A stretch of DNA of 64,000 nt from Herbaspirillum sp. WKF16 (lineage in GTDB: Bacteria; Pseudomonadota; Gammaproteobacteria; Burkholderiales; Burkholderiaceae_D), in contig NZ_CP118632.1 of NCBI RefSeq assembly GCF_028993615.1, positions 1,488,001 through 1,552,000 of the forward strand, written 5' to 3'. The notes beneath the pieces were generated by a model. It was not told the DNA's origin, searched no databases, and saw only the letters and a list, made by a program, of their open reading frames with translations. Positions 1 to 10,102 of this stretch are shown one piece after another; position 1 is the stretch's first letter; each line of letters opens with the position of its first letter. The position numbers and the translations under genes were made by a program.

Positions 1-2088
1 AGCGCTACTTACGACCACTTGCTGGTGGTCGTCTCACTCCTGGTCGCAATCCTCGCCTCCTACACGGCGCTGGATATGGCCGAGCGCATCAATACCACCA
101 GCGGCCAGCAGGCCGGCGCGGCCCGCATGTGGCTGGCCGGCGGCGCCGTCGCCATGGGCATCGGCATCTGGTCGATGCACTTCATCGGCATGCTGGCTTT
201 CCGCCTGCCCATCATGCTGGGCTACGATCCCTGGATCACCGTGCTGTCGCTGGTGATCGCCATCGCCGTGTCCGGCTACGCCCTGTGGACCGTGACCCGC
301 ACCGACCTGCCGCTGCGCCGCCTGGGCAAGAGCGCCCTGCTCATGGGCATCGGCATCGCCGGCATGCACTATACCGGCATGGCCGCCATGCGCATGAATC
401 CCGGCATCGAGTATGACCCGCTGCTGTTCACGGCATCGGTGGCCATCGCCATCGCCGCCTCCGCCGCAGCGCTGTGGATCGCCTTCCATCTGCGCAAGAA
501 CACCCCTTACGTGCGGGCCGCGCGCGCCGGCGCCTCGGTGGTGATGGGCGCGGCCATCGTCGGCATGCACTACACCGGCATGGCGGCCGCCAACTTCCGT
601 TCCGATGCGATCTGCACGGCCGCGCGCGAGGGCGTCAGCCCCGGCTGGCTGGCGATCCTGATCGTGGTGGTGACGCTGGCGGTGCTGACCATCGCGCTGC
701 TGACCTCGGTGCTGGATGCGCGGCTGGAATCGCGCACCGCCAAGCTGGCGCGTTCGCTGGCCGAAGCCAATGAAGAACTGACGCAGATGGTGCTGCACGA
801 CCAGCTCACCAAGCTGCCCAACCGCACGCTGCTGGAAGATCGCCTGACCCAGGCCATCAACAAGGCGGCCCGCAGCAACGGCCATTTCGCGCTGATGTTC
901 ATGGACCTGGACGGCTTCAAGGCCATCAACGATTCGCTGGGCCACCACATCGGCGACCGCCTGCTGGTCGAGGTGGCGGATCGCCTGATCTGCTCCATGC
1001 GCGCGCACGACACGGTGGCGCGCCTGGGCGGCGACGAGTTCGTGATCCTGGTGGAACTGGCCCGGCCCGACGACGCCATGCCGGTCGCCGAGAAGCTGGT
1101 GGAGGTGGTGGGCCAGCCCTTCACCGTCGAAAAGCACGAACTGCGCGTCTCGGCCAGCGTCGGCATCGCCATCTACCCGGACGACGGCAGCACCCGCCAC
1201 GACCTGGTGATCAACGCCGACGCCGCGATGTACCACACCAAGCGCAGCGGCCGCAACGGCTACAACTTCTTCGAGCCGTCCATGAACGCCAACGCGCACA
1301 ACCAGCTTCAATGGCTGCAGGACCTGCGCGTGGCGCTGGAGCGCAAGCAGTTCAGGCTGGTCTACCAGCCCAAGTTCCGTTCGCCCGACGGCCCGGTGAT
1401 CGGCGCCGAGGCGCTGCTGCGCTGGCAGCATCCGGTGCATGGCGTGGTCGGCCCGGATGAATTCATCGGACTGGCCGAGCGCTCCGGCCTGATCATCCCG
1501 ATCGGCGCCTGGGTGCTGGACGAAGCCTGTCGCCAGATGCGCGAGTGGATGGCGCTGGGCTACAGCAACTGGAAGATCGCGGTGAATTTGTCGGCATTGC
1601 AGTTCGCCGATCCCAACCTGCTGGAGCTGGTGCGCGGCACGCTGGAGAAGCATCAGTTGCCGCCGCGTTGCCTGACGCTGGAAGTGACCGAGTCGACCGC
1701 CATGCACGACACCGCGGCCAGCATGCAGACGCTGGAGAAGATCGCCGAGCTGGGCGTGGATATCTCGATCGACGATTTCGGCACCGGCTATTCCAGCCTG
1801 CTGTACCTCAAGCGGCTGCCGGCCAACGAACTCAAGATCGACCGCGGTTTCGTGCGCGACCTCTCGGCCGGCACCGAGGACGCGGCTATCGTCTCGGCCA
1901 TCGTGGCGCTGGGCCGCACGCTCAATCTGCGCATCGTGGCAGAGGGGGTGGAGACGCAACTGCAGCAGGACTTCCTCACCTCGGTGGGCTGCGATGCATT
2001 GCAAGGCTATCTGATGGGCCGCCCGATGGCGCCCGAACAGTTCCTGCAGGCAATCCGCCCCTTGCAGGAAGCCATGGGGCAGGCCTGA
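1..2088 (+). CDS. MHYT-GGDEF-EAL membrane c-di-GMP turnover protein (5' end outside window)
   Basis: The reading frame is open from base 1; residues before the first TTG (base 19) already fit an MHYT-domain N-terminus, so the true start lies upstream. The N-terminal third is an integral-membrane MHYT sensor with the repeats SMHFIGM, GMHYTGM and GMHYTGM. Then come a GGDEF domain (RLGGDEF near residue 343, counted from base 1) with an RxxD inhibitory site (RAHD) five residues before it, and an EAL domain with EALLRW, VNLS, DDFGTGYSS, KIDR, EGVET and QGY motifs. Both catalytic domains look intact, so the protein could make or degrade c-di-GMP. The MHYT domain is thought to bind a metal and sense a diatomic gas (family knowledge). 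A terminator follows directly. Confidence 0.93.
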   Translation, partial: SATYDHLLVVVSLLVAILASYTALDMAERINTTSGQQAGAARMWLAGGAVAMGIGIWSMHFIGMLAFRLPIMLGYDPWITVLSLVIAIAVSGYALWTVTRTDLPLRRLGKSALLMGIGIAGMHYTGMAAMRMNPGIEYDPLLFTASVAIAIAASAAALWIAFHLRKNTPYVRAARAGASVVMGAAIVGMHYTGMAAANFRSDAICTAAREGVSPGWLAILIVVVTLAVLTIALLTSVLDARLESRTAKLARSLAEANEELTQMVLHDQLTKLPNRTLLEDRLTQAINKAARSNGHFALMFMDLDGFKAINDSLGHHIGDRLLVEVADRLICSMRAHDTVARLGGDEFVILVELARPDDAMPVAEKLVEVVGQPFTVEKHELRVSASVGIAIYPDDGSTRHDLVINADAAMYHTKRSGRNGYNFFEPSMNANAHNQLQWLQDLRVALERKQFRLVYQPKFRSPDGPVIGAEALLRWQHPVHGVVGPDEFIGLAERSGLIIPIGAWVLDEACRQMREWMALGYSNWKIAVNLSALQFADPNLLELVRGTLEKHQLPPRCLTLEVTESTAMHDTAASMQTLEKIAELGVDISIDDFGTGYSSLLYLKRLPANELKIDRGFVRDLSAGTEDAAIVSAIVALGRTLNLRIVAEGVETQLQQDFLTSVGCDALQGYLMGRPMAPEQFLQAIRPLQEAMGQA

Positions 2089-2128
2089 TTTCGGCGTGAC
2101 GCCGGCCTGGAATCGAATGATTTTCCTA

Positions 2129-2155
2129 ACGCCCGGGAATTGCCGGGCGTTTTTC
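2129..2155 (+). terminator. Intrinsic terminator after the GGDEF/EAL gene
   Basis: An 8-bp GC-rich stem (ACGCCCGG / CCGGGCGT, loop GAATTG) is followed by TTTTC. It lies about 40 bases past the stop codon. Confidence 0.85.
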
Positions 2156-2376
2156 TTTGCGCCGTCCGGAAGTCCGCCCGGGGCGCGCCGCAGCGCCGCG
2201 ATTCCCATCCGATAAATTGGCCGTTGCCGCACCGGTTATTCCGGCGATGGGTTTGTCCGGGCCGCCTTCAAGATGCACTGACCAGCTGGCTGCCCGGGGA
2301 GGGTGGCGTACCCGCCGCGCGCGGGGGGAGCAAAATCAGAAATGCCGGCGTCGACCGGCGGAGGACGGAGTACACC

Positions 2377-4008
2377 ATGAGCATCATCGGCAACATGAAA
2401 ATCGGCAAGCGCCTGGCGCTGGGCTTCGCCGTCATCCTGGGCTTGTCGGTCCTGATCACTGGCATCGGGATGTGGCGCCTGCAGACGCTGGCCCAGGGCA
2501 CCCAGCAGATGATGGACAAGCCCATCGCCAAGGAACGCTACATCTCCGACTGGTACCGCAACACCTACGCTGGCATCCGCCGCGCCACCGCGGTGGCCAA
2601 GAGCACCGATCCCTCGCTGTCGGCCTTCTTCAAGCCCGAGACCGACGAAGCCACGCGCGTGTCGACGGTGCTGCAGAAGAACGTCGAGGCGCTGGTCGAG
2701 AGCGAGGAAGAAAAGCAGCTGCTCACCAAGATCACCGGCACGCTGCGCAAGCAATACCTTGCCACCCGCGACGTCATCTACAAGGAAAAGGCCAAGGACA
2801 ATCCCGACCAGGAATTCATCAAGAACGCGCTGGAAAAAGACTACCTGCCGGCCGCCAGGGCCTACCAGGAAGGCGTGGAACAGCTGATGAACCTGCAGCG
2901 CAAGACGCTGGACGAACTGGCCGTGACCAATGAGCGCATCGCCAACCAGAGCGCGGTCATGCTGGGCGTGCTGGAAGTGCTGGTGCTGGCCTTCGGCGTC
3001 GTCTGCGCCTGGTTCCTGACGGTGGGCATCACCCGCCCGCTCAATACCGCGGTGATGGTGTCGCGCCAGGTGGCGCAGGGCGACCTGACCGCCGAGATCA
3101 CGGTCAAGAGCAAGGACGAGGCGGGCCAGCTGCTGCAGGCATTGCATGACATGAACTCCAGCCTGCGCAACATCGTCAGCAACGTGCGGGTGGGCACCGA
3201 GACCATCAACACCGCATCCTCGGAAATCGCCAACGGCAACCTCGACCTGTCCGGCCGCACCGAGCAGCAGGCCGGCGCGCTGGAAGAGACCGCCTCGGCG
3301 ATGGAGCAGCTCACCTCCACCGTCAAGCAGAACGCCGACAACGCGCGCCAGGCCAACCAACTGGCCGCCTCCGCCTCGGAAGTGGCGGAGCAGGGCGGCA
3401 CGGTGGTCAGCCAGGTGGTGCAGACCATGGCCTCGATCAACGATTCCTCGCGCAAGATCGTCGACATCATCAGCGTGATCGACGGCATCGCCTTCCAGAC
3501 CAACATCCTGGCGCTCAATGCAGCGGTGGAAGCCGCGCGCGCCGGCGAGCAGGGCCGCGGCTTCGCGGTGGTCGCCTCGGAAGTGCGTTCGCTGGCGCAA
3601 CGCTCGGCGGCCGCCGCCAAGGAGATCAAGGGCCTGATCGATGATTCGGTGGAGAAGGTCGGCGCCGGCAGCCAGCTGGTGGCGCAAGCCGGCAACACCA
3701 TGGACGAGGTGGTGGCCAGCGTGCGCCGCGTGACCGACGTGATGTCGGAGATCACCGCAGCCAGCCATGAGCAGAGCACCGGTATCGAGGAAGTCAATCG
3801 CGCCATCGCGCAGATGGACGAGAACACGCAGCAGAACGCGGCGCTGGTCGAGCAGGCCGCGGCCGCGGCGCAATCGCTGCAGGAGCAGGCCGGCAAGTTG
3901 TCGCAACTGGTCTCGGTATTCAACCTGCGCGGCGAGGCCCTGCCGGGCATGGCGCAGCAGCCCGCGCGGATCATCGACGTTTCGCCGGAGCGCGCGCGCC
4001 TGCCGTGA
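2377..4008 (+). CDS. Methyl-accepting chemotaxis protein
   Basis: 543 residues from an ATG preceded by a strong GGAGGACGGAG ribosome-binding site; the frame is open further upstream but that part crosses the previous terminator. It has TM1 at about 10-30, a four-helix-bundle periplasmic sensor, TM2 near 190-212, a HAMP segment, then a long signalling coiled coil. The conserved hairpin (ending [20 protein letters not shown]) lies near residues 360-410, where CheA/CheW would bind. It has no C-terminal CheR/CheB-docking pentapeptide; the protein ends in SPERARLP. The ligand cannot be predicted. No other chemotaxis gene is adjacent, so this is an orphan receptor gene. A terminator follows. Confidence 0.93.
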   Translation: MSIIGNMKIGKRLALGFAVILGLSVLITGIGMWRLQTLAQGTQQMMDKPIAKERYISDWYRNTYAGIRRATAVAKSTDPSLSAFFKPETDEATRVSTVLQKNVEALVESEEEKQLLTKITGTLRKQYLATRDVIYKEKAKDNPDQEFIKNALEKDYLPAARAYQEGVEQLMNLQRKTLDELAVTNERIANQSAVMLGVLEVLVLAFGVVCAWFLTVGITRPLNTAVMVSRQVAQGDLTAEITVKSKDEAGQLLQALHDMNSSLRNIVSNVRVGTETINTASSEIANGNLDLSGRTEQQAGALEETASAMEQLTSTVKQNADNARQANQLAASASEVAEQGGTVVSQVVQTMASINDSSRKIVDIISVIDGIAFQTNILALNAAVEAARAGEQGRGFAVVASEVRSLAQRSAAAAKEIKGLIDDSVEKVGAGSQLVAQAGNTMDEVVASVRRVTDVMSEITAASHEQSTGIEEVNRAIAQMDENTQQNAALVEQAAAAAQSLQEQAGKLSQLVSVFNLRGEALPGMAQQPARIIDVSPERARLP

Positions 4009-4085
4009 GGGCGGCGCAATGAGATGCATGACCCGCTTTGAATCGCGAGCGGGCGCAAGGAACTCCTGAGGGGGAGGTTTGGGGC

Positions 4086-4114
4086 GGGCGGCCTGGTTGG
4101 CGTCCGCCCTTTTT
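4086..4114 (+). terminator. Intrinsic terminator after the chemoreceptor gene
   Basis: GGGCGG and CCGCCC arms with a 12-base loop are followed by TTTTT. The uridine run is only on the plus strand, so it serves the chemoreceptor and not the converging gene. Confidence 0.75.
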
Positions 4115-4132
4115 GTCGCCTGCGCGCGCCGC

Positions 4133-4582
4133 TCAGGAAGGCGCTGCGCACTCCAGCCGATATTGCTCGTCGGCGCGGCGCGCCTTGCGGCGCGCGTTCT
4201 CCAGCGTCTTGTCCTGGATCAGCAAGGGTTGCGCCTGCGCGGCTTGCAGATCCTGCCCGGCCCAGCGGCGATGCAACTCCAGCCGGAGGCATTTCTTCCC
4301 TTGAGCGGCGTCCGCTTTCTCCTTTTTCTCCCTATTCTCTTTTCGGCGCGCGCCTGCGGATGTCGGATCGCTTTTGCCGGCGCGGGCGGGCGATCCCTGC
4401 CGGAATGCCGGGATCGTCGGCAGCGATTGCAGGGGAGGCGCCTGGCGCTGCGCATCGTCGCAAGGCTGGTCGGCATAGACGACGGCGTCGTCGCCGCTGC
4501 ATTTGTAGATGGCGGCGAAGCACGGCGAGCTCGCCAGCAGGAGGGGGAGCGCGCAAAGGCGCAGGCAGTGACGAAGGATCAT
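4133..4582 (-). CDS. Small secreted DUF4124-type protein
   Basis: 149 residues. Residues 1-23 form a signal peptide ending ASSPCFA, followed by IYKCSGDDAVVYADQPC, the pattern of DUF4124 proteins (a small beta-rich domain with two cysteines, function unknown). The rest is highly charged, rich in Lys, Arg, Glu and Gln, and probably helical. It is the last gene of a minus-strand run after the FAD oxidase, with a 104-bp gap and no terminator between them. No good ribosome-binding site is visible at the chosen ATG. The fold assignment rests on the N-terminal motif. Confidence 0.7.
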   Translation of the reverse strand: MILRHCLRLCALPLLLASSPCFAAIYKCSGDDAVVYADQPCDDAQRQAPPLQSLPTIPAFRQGSPARAGKSDPTSAGARRKENREKKEKADAAQGKKCLRLELHRRWAGQDLQAAQAQPLLIQDKTLENARRKARRADEQYRLECAAPS

Positions 4583-4686
4583 GGGGCTCGCGGCAAGGGG
4601 AAGAAGGGCGCGTCCCGACGAACGCGCGACCAGGCTCCCTGCCGCTGCAGATGAGATCGGGCCGCTCTGTCGGCGGCCTGGTGGGC

Positions 4687-6093
4687 TCAGATGACCTTGC
4701 CCGGATTCATCAGATTGTGCGGATCCAGCGCCTGTTTGATGGCGCGCATGAGGCCAAGTTCTACCGGCGACTTGTAGCGCGTGATTTCTTCGCGCTTGAG
4801 GGCGCCCAGGCCGTGTTCGGCCGAGATCGAGCCGCCGAAGCGATCCACGCTGTCGTACACCACCTGGTTGATGGCGTGCTGCCGGCCGAGGAATTCGGCG
4901 TCGGCCACGCCTTCCGGCGGCGAGACGTTGTAGTGCAGGTTGCCGTCGCCCAGGTGGCCGAAGGTGACCATGCGGCAGGACGGCGCGGCCTGCTGCACCA
5001 GGCGGTCGGTGACTTCGATGAATTCGGCGATGCGGGAGATCGGCACCGAGATGTCGTGCTTGATGTTCTTGCCCTCATGCGCCTGCGCCATCGAAATGTT
5101 CTCGCGCAGTTGCCAGAGCGATTTCGATTGCGCGATGGAGGACGCGATCACGGCGTCGTCGATGATGCCGTGTTCCAGCGCGTCGCCGATCACGTCCTCG
5201 AAGATGGTGCGGGCGTGCGCTTCCGATTCGCTGTCCGACAGCTCCAGCAGCACGTATTGCGCATGGCGCGCGGCGAAGGGCAGGCGCTGGTCGGCGAAGT
5301 GCTTGCACACCAGCTGCAGGCAGAAATCCGACATCAGCTCAAAGCCCGTCAGGGCCGGGCCGCAGCGCGCCTGCGCGCGGTTCAGCAGTTGCAGCGCCTG
5401 CGCCGGCGAGTCCAGCGCGGCCAGCGCGGTGACCTGGGCGCGCGGCTGCGGGAAGAGCTTGAGCACCGCGCCGGTGATCACGCCCAGCGTGCCTTCGGCG
5501 CCGATGAATAGGTCGCGCAGGTCGTAGCCGGTGTTGTCCTTGCGCAGGCCCTTGAGGCTGCTCATCACCTCGCCCTGCGCGGTCACCACCTCCAGCCCCA
5601 GGCACAGCTCGCGCGTATTGCCATAGCGCAGCACGCCGGTGCCGCCGGCATTGGTGGATAGGTTGCCGCCGATGGTGCAGCTGCCCTCGGCCGCCAGCGA
5701 CAGCGGGAACAGCCGGTCCGCCGCCGCCGCAGCCTGCTGGATGTGCTGCAGGATGCAGCCGGCGTCCACCGTCATGGTGTTGTTGACCGGATCGACGGCG
5801 CGGATGCGGTTCATCCGGCGCAGCGACAGCACCGCCGCATTGCCCTGCTGGTCGGGCACGCTGCCCAACACCAGTCCTGTATTGCCGCCTTGCGGCACCA
5901 GCGGCACGCGGTATTGCGCGCACAGCTTGACGATGGTCGCCGTCTCGCCGGTGTCGGCCGGACGCAGCACGGCGACGGCGCGGCCGGTGTAGCGCCCGCG
6001 TTGGTCGGTCAGGTAGCCGGCGGTGTCGCCCGCTTCGGTCAGGACATGCGCCGCGCCGATGGCCGTGCGGCAGGCTTGCAGGAATTCATTCAT
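4687..6093 (-). CDS. FAD-linked D-2-hydroxyacid dehydrogenase / GlcD-type oxidase
   Basis: 468 residues. The N-terminal half is a PCMH-type FAD-binding domain (PQGGNTGLVLG near residue 65, then GGNLSTNAGGTGVLRYGN). The C-terminal half is an FAD-oxidase C domain with a metal-binding region (GHLGDGNLHYN) and the signature SAEHGLGALKREE. It should oxidise a D-2-hydroxyacid such as D-lactate, glycolate or D-2-hydroxyglutarate in the cytosol, passing electrons to an acceptor; the substrate cannot be chosen from sequence. The frame continues upstream, but MNEFLQACR matches the family start. There is no separate Fe-S subunit gene, so it is probably a single-subunit enzyme. Confidence 0.88.
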   Translation of the reverse strand: MNEFLQACRTAIGAAHVLTEAGDTAGYLTDQRGRYTGRAVAVLRPADTGETATIVKLCAQYRVPLVPQGGNTGLVLGSVPDQQGNAAVLSLRRMNRIRAVDPVNNTMTVDAGCILQHIQQAAAAADRLFPLSLAAEGSCTIGGNLSTNAGGTGVLRYGNTRELCLGLEVVTAQGEVMSSLKGLRKDNTGYDLRDLFIGAEGTLGVITGAVLKLFPQPRAQVTALAALDSPAQALQLLNRAQARCGPALTGFELMSDFCLQLVCKHFADQRLPFAARHAQYVLLELSDSESEAHARTIFEDVIGDALEHGIIDDAVIASSIAQSKSLWQLRENISMAQAHEGKNIKHDISVPISRIAEFIEVTDRLVQQAAPSCRMVTFGHLGDGNLHYNVSPPEGVADAEFLGRQHAINQVVYDSVDRFGGSISAEHGLGALKREEITRYKSPVELGLMRAIKQALDPHNLMNPGKVI

Positions 6094-6158
6094 GGCTGTG
6101 CGATGACGGGTTCCGCGCGCCGGACGGCGCGCGGAGGAGGAGCGGAGGGGGCGGGGAT

Positions 6159-7490
<1,332 letters not shown>

Positions 7491-8867
7491 ATGGCTCCTT
7501 TGCGTTTTTCCTTTTCCCATATGCGAGGCCTGACACGTCAGCAGTTGCGCGATCTGTTCCGCTTCGCCGCGCGCCGGCTGGGCGAGGATCGCCTGCCGCA
7601 GGTGGCGGGCAGCCTGACCTTCACCACCATCCTGTCGCTGGTGCCGATGCTGACCATCGCGCTGGCGCTGTTTACCGCCTTCCCGCTGTTCTCGACCTTC
7701 CGCGCCTCGCTGGAGGCCTACTTCGTCGAGAACCTGATGCCCAAGGGCGTGGCCAACACCATCGTCGGCTACCTCAACCAGTTCGCCTCGAAATCGGCGC
7801 GGCTGTCGGCGGTGGGCGCGGTGGCGCTGATCCTGACCTCGGTGCTGACCATGTCCACCATCGAGAGCGTGTTCAACCAGATCTGGCGCGTCAAGAAGTC
7901 GCGCCCGCTGCTGCAGCGGGTCTTGGTGTACTGGGCCATCATCACGCTGGGGCCGCTCCTGATCGGGGTGTCGATCAGCGTGACCTCCTACCTTTCGACG
8001 GCCACCGGCGGCGCCGTCAAGAGCTTGCCGTGGCTGGGCACGACCTTCTACGCGCTGGTGTCGCTGACGCTTTCGACGCTGGCCTACACGCTGCTCTACA
8101 GCACCGTGCCCAACCAGACCGTGGACTGGCGCGACGCGCTGGCCGGCGGCGTGGTGGCCGGCATCTGCGTGGAAATCTCCAAGCGCCTGTTCGCGGTCTA
8201 CATCCTCCAGTTCCCGACCTATACGGTGGTCTACGGGGCGGTGGCGGTGCTGCCGATCTTCCTGGTGTGGGTCTACATGATGTGGATGATCACGCTCATG
8301 GGGGCGCTGCTGACGGCGGCGCTGCCGGTGGTGCGCTACGAGCGCTGGTGGCACGTCTCGTCGCCGGGGGCGGAGTTCATCGACGCGGTCAAGCTGCTCA
8401 AGTTCCTGCATGCCGCGCGCGTGGGTGTGGATTCGGCAGTGGTCGCCATGGATGAGGTGCGCCGCGCCACCCACCTGGGCCTGGGCGAGCTGCAGCACCT
8501 GCTGGGCCAGATGGCCGAGGCCGGATGGGTGGCCTCGGTCAAGCCGGAGACCTCGCGCAAGGCGGCCTGGAACCGTCGCATCACCGACGACATGGATCGC
8601 TGGACGCTGGTGGCCAACCCCGCCGCGCTGAAGCTGGCGCAGGTCTACAAGCTGTTCGTGTTCGATCCGGCCGTGCTGCAGCAGGCCGAGGAGGACGGCG
8701 CGCTGGCCACCCGGGTCGGTTCGGCCATCGACGCCGTGCTCGAACAATCGCTGGAAGATTATTGCCTGGCGCATGAGGCAGTGCAGCAAAGCTTGGCCGC
8801 CACCGTCGCGGCCACGCCGTATGCCGCCGTGCCGCTGGAGGAGCGGCGCCGCATGTGGGAACGCTGA
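7491..8867 (+). CDS. yihY: YihY/BrkB family inner-membrane protein
   Basis: 458 residues from ATG 7491. The conserved domain begins at FRFAARRLGEDRLPQVAGSL and contains about six membrane helices up to residue 290 (for example TILSLVPMLTIALALFTAF), followed by a cytosolic domain of about 160 residues that looks like a winged helix. The family was once called ribonuclease BN in error; its real function is unsettled. The start is uncertain: ATG 7437, 7491 and 7521 are all in frame and none has a good ribosome-binding site. The terminator hairpin at 7444-7471 argues against 7437. It converges with the next gene with a 15-bp gap. Confidence 0.85.
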   Translation: MAPLRFSFSHMRGLTRQQLRDLFRFAARRLGEDRLPQVAGSLTFTTILSLVPMLTIALALFTAFPLFSTFRASLEAYFVENLMPKGVANTIVGYLNQFASKSARLSAVGAVALILTSVLTMSTIESVFNQIWRVKKSRPLLQRVLVYWAIITLGPLLIGVSISVTSYLSTATGGAVKSLPWLGTTFYALVSLTLSTLAYTLLYSTVPNQTVDWRDALAGGVVAGICVEISKRLFAVYILQFPTYTVVYGAVAVLPIFLVWVYMMWMITLMGALLTAALPVVRYERWWHVSSPGAEFIDAVKLLKFLHAARVGVDSAVVAMDEVRRATHLGLGELQHLLGQMAEAGWVASVKPETSRKAAWNRRITDDMDRWTLVANPAALKLAQVYKLFVFDPAVLQQAEEDGALATRVGSAIDAVLEQSLEDYCLAHEAVQQSLAATVAATPYAAVPLEERRRMWER

Positions 8868-8882
8868 GCGCCGGGCGGCGCT

Positions 8883-9209
8883 TCAGAAGGAAATCTGGCC
8901 GGTCAGCATCTGCCAGTACATCACCCAGTCGCCCATGAAGGAATAGAACGGATGGCGGAAGGTCGCCGGCCGGTTCTTCTCGACCACGAAATGGCCGATC
9001 CAGGCGAAGCCGTAGCCGCACAGCACGGCCGCCGCCAGCCACCACCACTGATGGGTGATCAGCACCAGCATCAGGCACAGCAGCGCCAGCGTCGAGCCGA
9101 GGAAATGCAGCTGGCGGTTGGTTCGATGCGAGTGTTCGCTCAGGTATGACGGATAGAAATCGCTGAATCCGGCGTATTCACGGTCGGGCAGTGCAGTGGA
9201 CACGCTCAT
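8883..9209 (-). CDS. Mpo1-like (DUF962) small membrane protein
   Basis: 108 residues, with two to three membrane segments (for example TLALLCLMLVLITH) and the family's conserved polar clusters HRTNRQLHFLG and GHFVVEKNRPATF. Yeast Mpo1 is an Fe(II) dioxygenase in alpha-oxidation of 2-hydroxy fatty acids; the conserved His residues here would be its metal ligands (family knowledge), but bacterial substrates are unknown. Start choice: GGGAG abuts ATG 9209 with no spacing but lies 6 bases before an in-frame GTG at 9203, so the real start may be that GTG (106 residues). The frame stays open upstream without family similarity. Confidence 0.78.
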   Translation of the reverse strand: MSVSTALPDREYAGFSDFYPSYLSEHSHRTNRQLHFLGSTLALLCLMLVLITHQWWWLAAAVLCGYGFAWIGHFVVEKNRPATFRHPFYSFMGDWVMYWQMLTGQISF

Positions 9210-9390
9210 CTCCCAGAATGCTGATGTTTTCAGCTTAGTCAGCGCGAGCGCGATATTCAAATGCCGGCGGCAAGCCGGCGAAATAGTTTCGTCCCGGCGC
9301 GATTGGCGGTTGCCCAAATCGCGCGCTTGACCGTACCATGTGGCCATGCGGCGCCGGATGTGCAGGCGCGTCGCATGTTGCCTGCATGAA

Positions 9391-9420
9391 TTGGATTTTT
9401 CAGGCACCATCGCCTACATT
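9391..9420 (+). promoter_or_regulatory. Candidate sigma-70 promoter of the CBS gene
   Basis: TTGGAT, an 18-base spacer, then TACATT, about 30 bases before the ATG. An inverted repeat TGCAGGC / GCCTGCA (9361-9367 and 9380-9386) lies just upstream and could be a regulator site. The call is by eye only. Confidence 0.45.
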
Positions 9421-9449
9421 CAAAACAGCACAATATTTAGGACGACATC

Positions 9450-9911
9450 ATGAAAGTCTCTGAAATCCTGAAGGTCAAAGGCAACATCCTCTTCACCGTC
9501 ACGCCGGAAACCCCGATTCAGGAGGCCGTCACCGCCATGGCCGAGAAAGACATCGGCTCGCTGGTGGTCATGGAATACGGCGACCTGGTCGGCATGCTGA
9601 CCTTCCGCGAAGTGCTGCTGACGCTGCACAAGAACGGCGGCGCCCTGGGCGGCTCGACCGTGCGCAAGCACATGAACGATGCGCCGATCACCGTCACCCC
9701 CGATACCGACTTGAACGAAGTGCGCCGCATCATGCTGGAAAAGCACGCGCGCTATGTGCCGGTGATGGAGGCGCGCACCGTGCTGGGCGTGATGTCCTTC
9801 TATGACGTCGCCAAGGCGGTGCTGGATGCGCAGGGCTTCGAGAACAAGATGCTCAAGGCCTACATTCGCGACTGGCCGGCCGAGGAAGAGGAGCGCGAGA
9901 ACAACAGCTGA
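9450..9911 (+). CDS. CBS-domain pair protein
   Basis: 153 residues made almost entirely of two CBS motifs (about 8-65 and 75-135), for example ILFTVTPETPIQEAVTAMAE and APITVTPDTDLNEVRRIM. Such stand-alone Bateman modules bind adenine nucleotides and sense energy state. There is no fused catalytic domain. AGGACGACATC precedes the ATG. The gene is monocistronic, with its own candidate promoter and a terminator at 9989-10014. The partner protein is unknown. Confidence 0.85.
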   Translation: MKVSEILKVKGNILFTVTPETPIQEAVTAMAEKDIGSLVVMEYGDLVGMLTFREVLLTLHKNGGALGGSTVRKHMNDAPITVTPDTDLNEVRRIMLEKHARYVPVMEARTVLGVMSFYDVAKAVLDAQGFENKMLKAYIRDWPAEEEERENNS

Positions 9912-9988
9912 GCCGCGCGGGCGCTCGCGCCGGGGCCGGCCGGCGGCGCCGGCAGCGGCCGGCGCATCGCGGTTCCCGCCGACGCCCG

Positions 9989-10014
9989 AACCGTTCCCCC
10001 GGGAGCGGTTTTTT
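9989..10014 (+). terminator. Intrinsic terminator after the CBS gene
   Basis: AACCGTTCC and GGAGCGGTT arms with one G-T pair and a short loop are followed by TTTTTT. Confidence 0.8.
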
Positions 10015-10102
10015 ATTGCCTGGGCCGACCTTCATCGATCTTCAGGCCAGTTCTCGTCGTTTCGCCATTGCAGAATCCACCGATCCACGCCACGATCCGT
10101 CC

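Noticed and set aside
2205..2220. CCGATAA before the chemoreceptor, like a sigma-28 -10 element
   Set aside because: There is no TAAA-type -35 element at the required distance, so flagellar sigma control is not supported.
34..2232. A 732-codon open frame on the minus strand opposite the GGDEF/EAL gene, and similar long antisense frames across the window
   Set aside because: These come from high third-position GC in the real gene. The translations are low-complexity His/Gln/Arg-rich sequence with no known domain.
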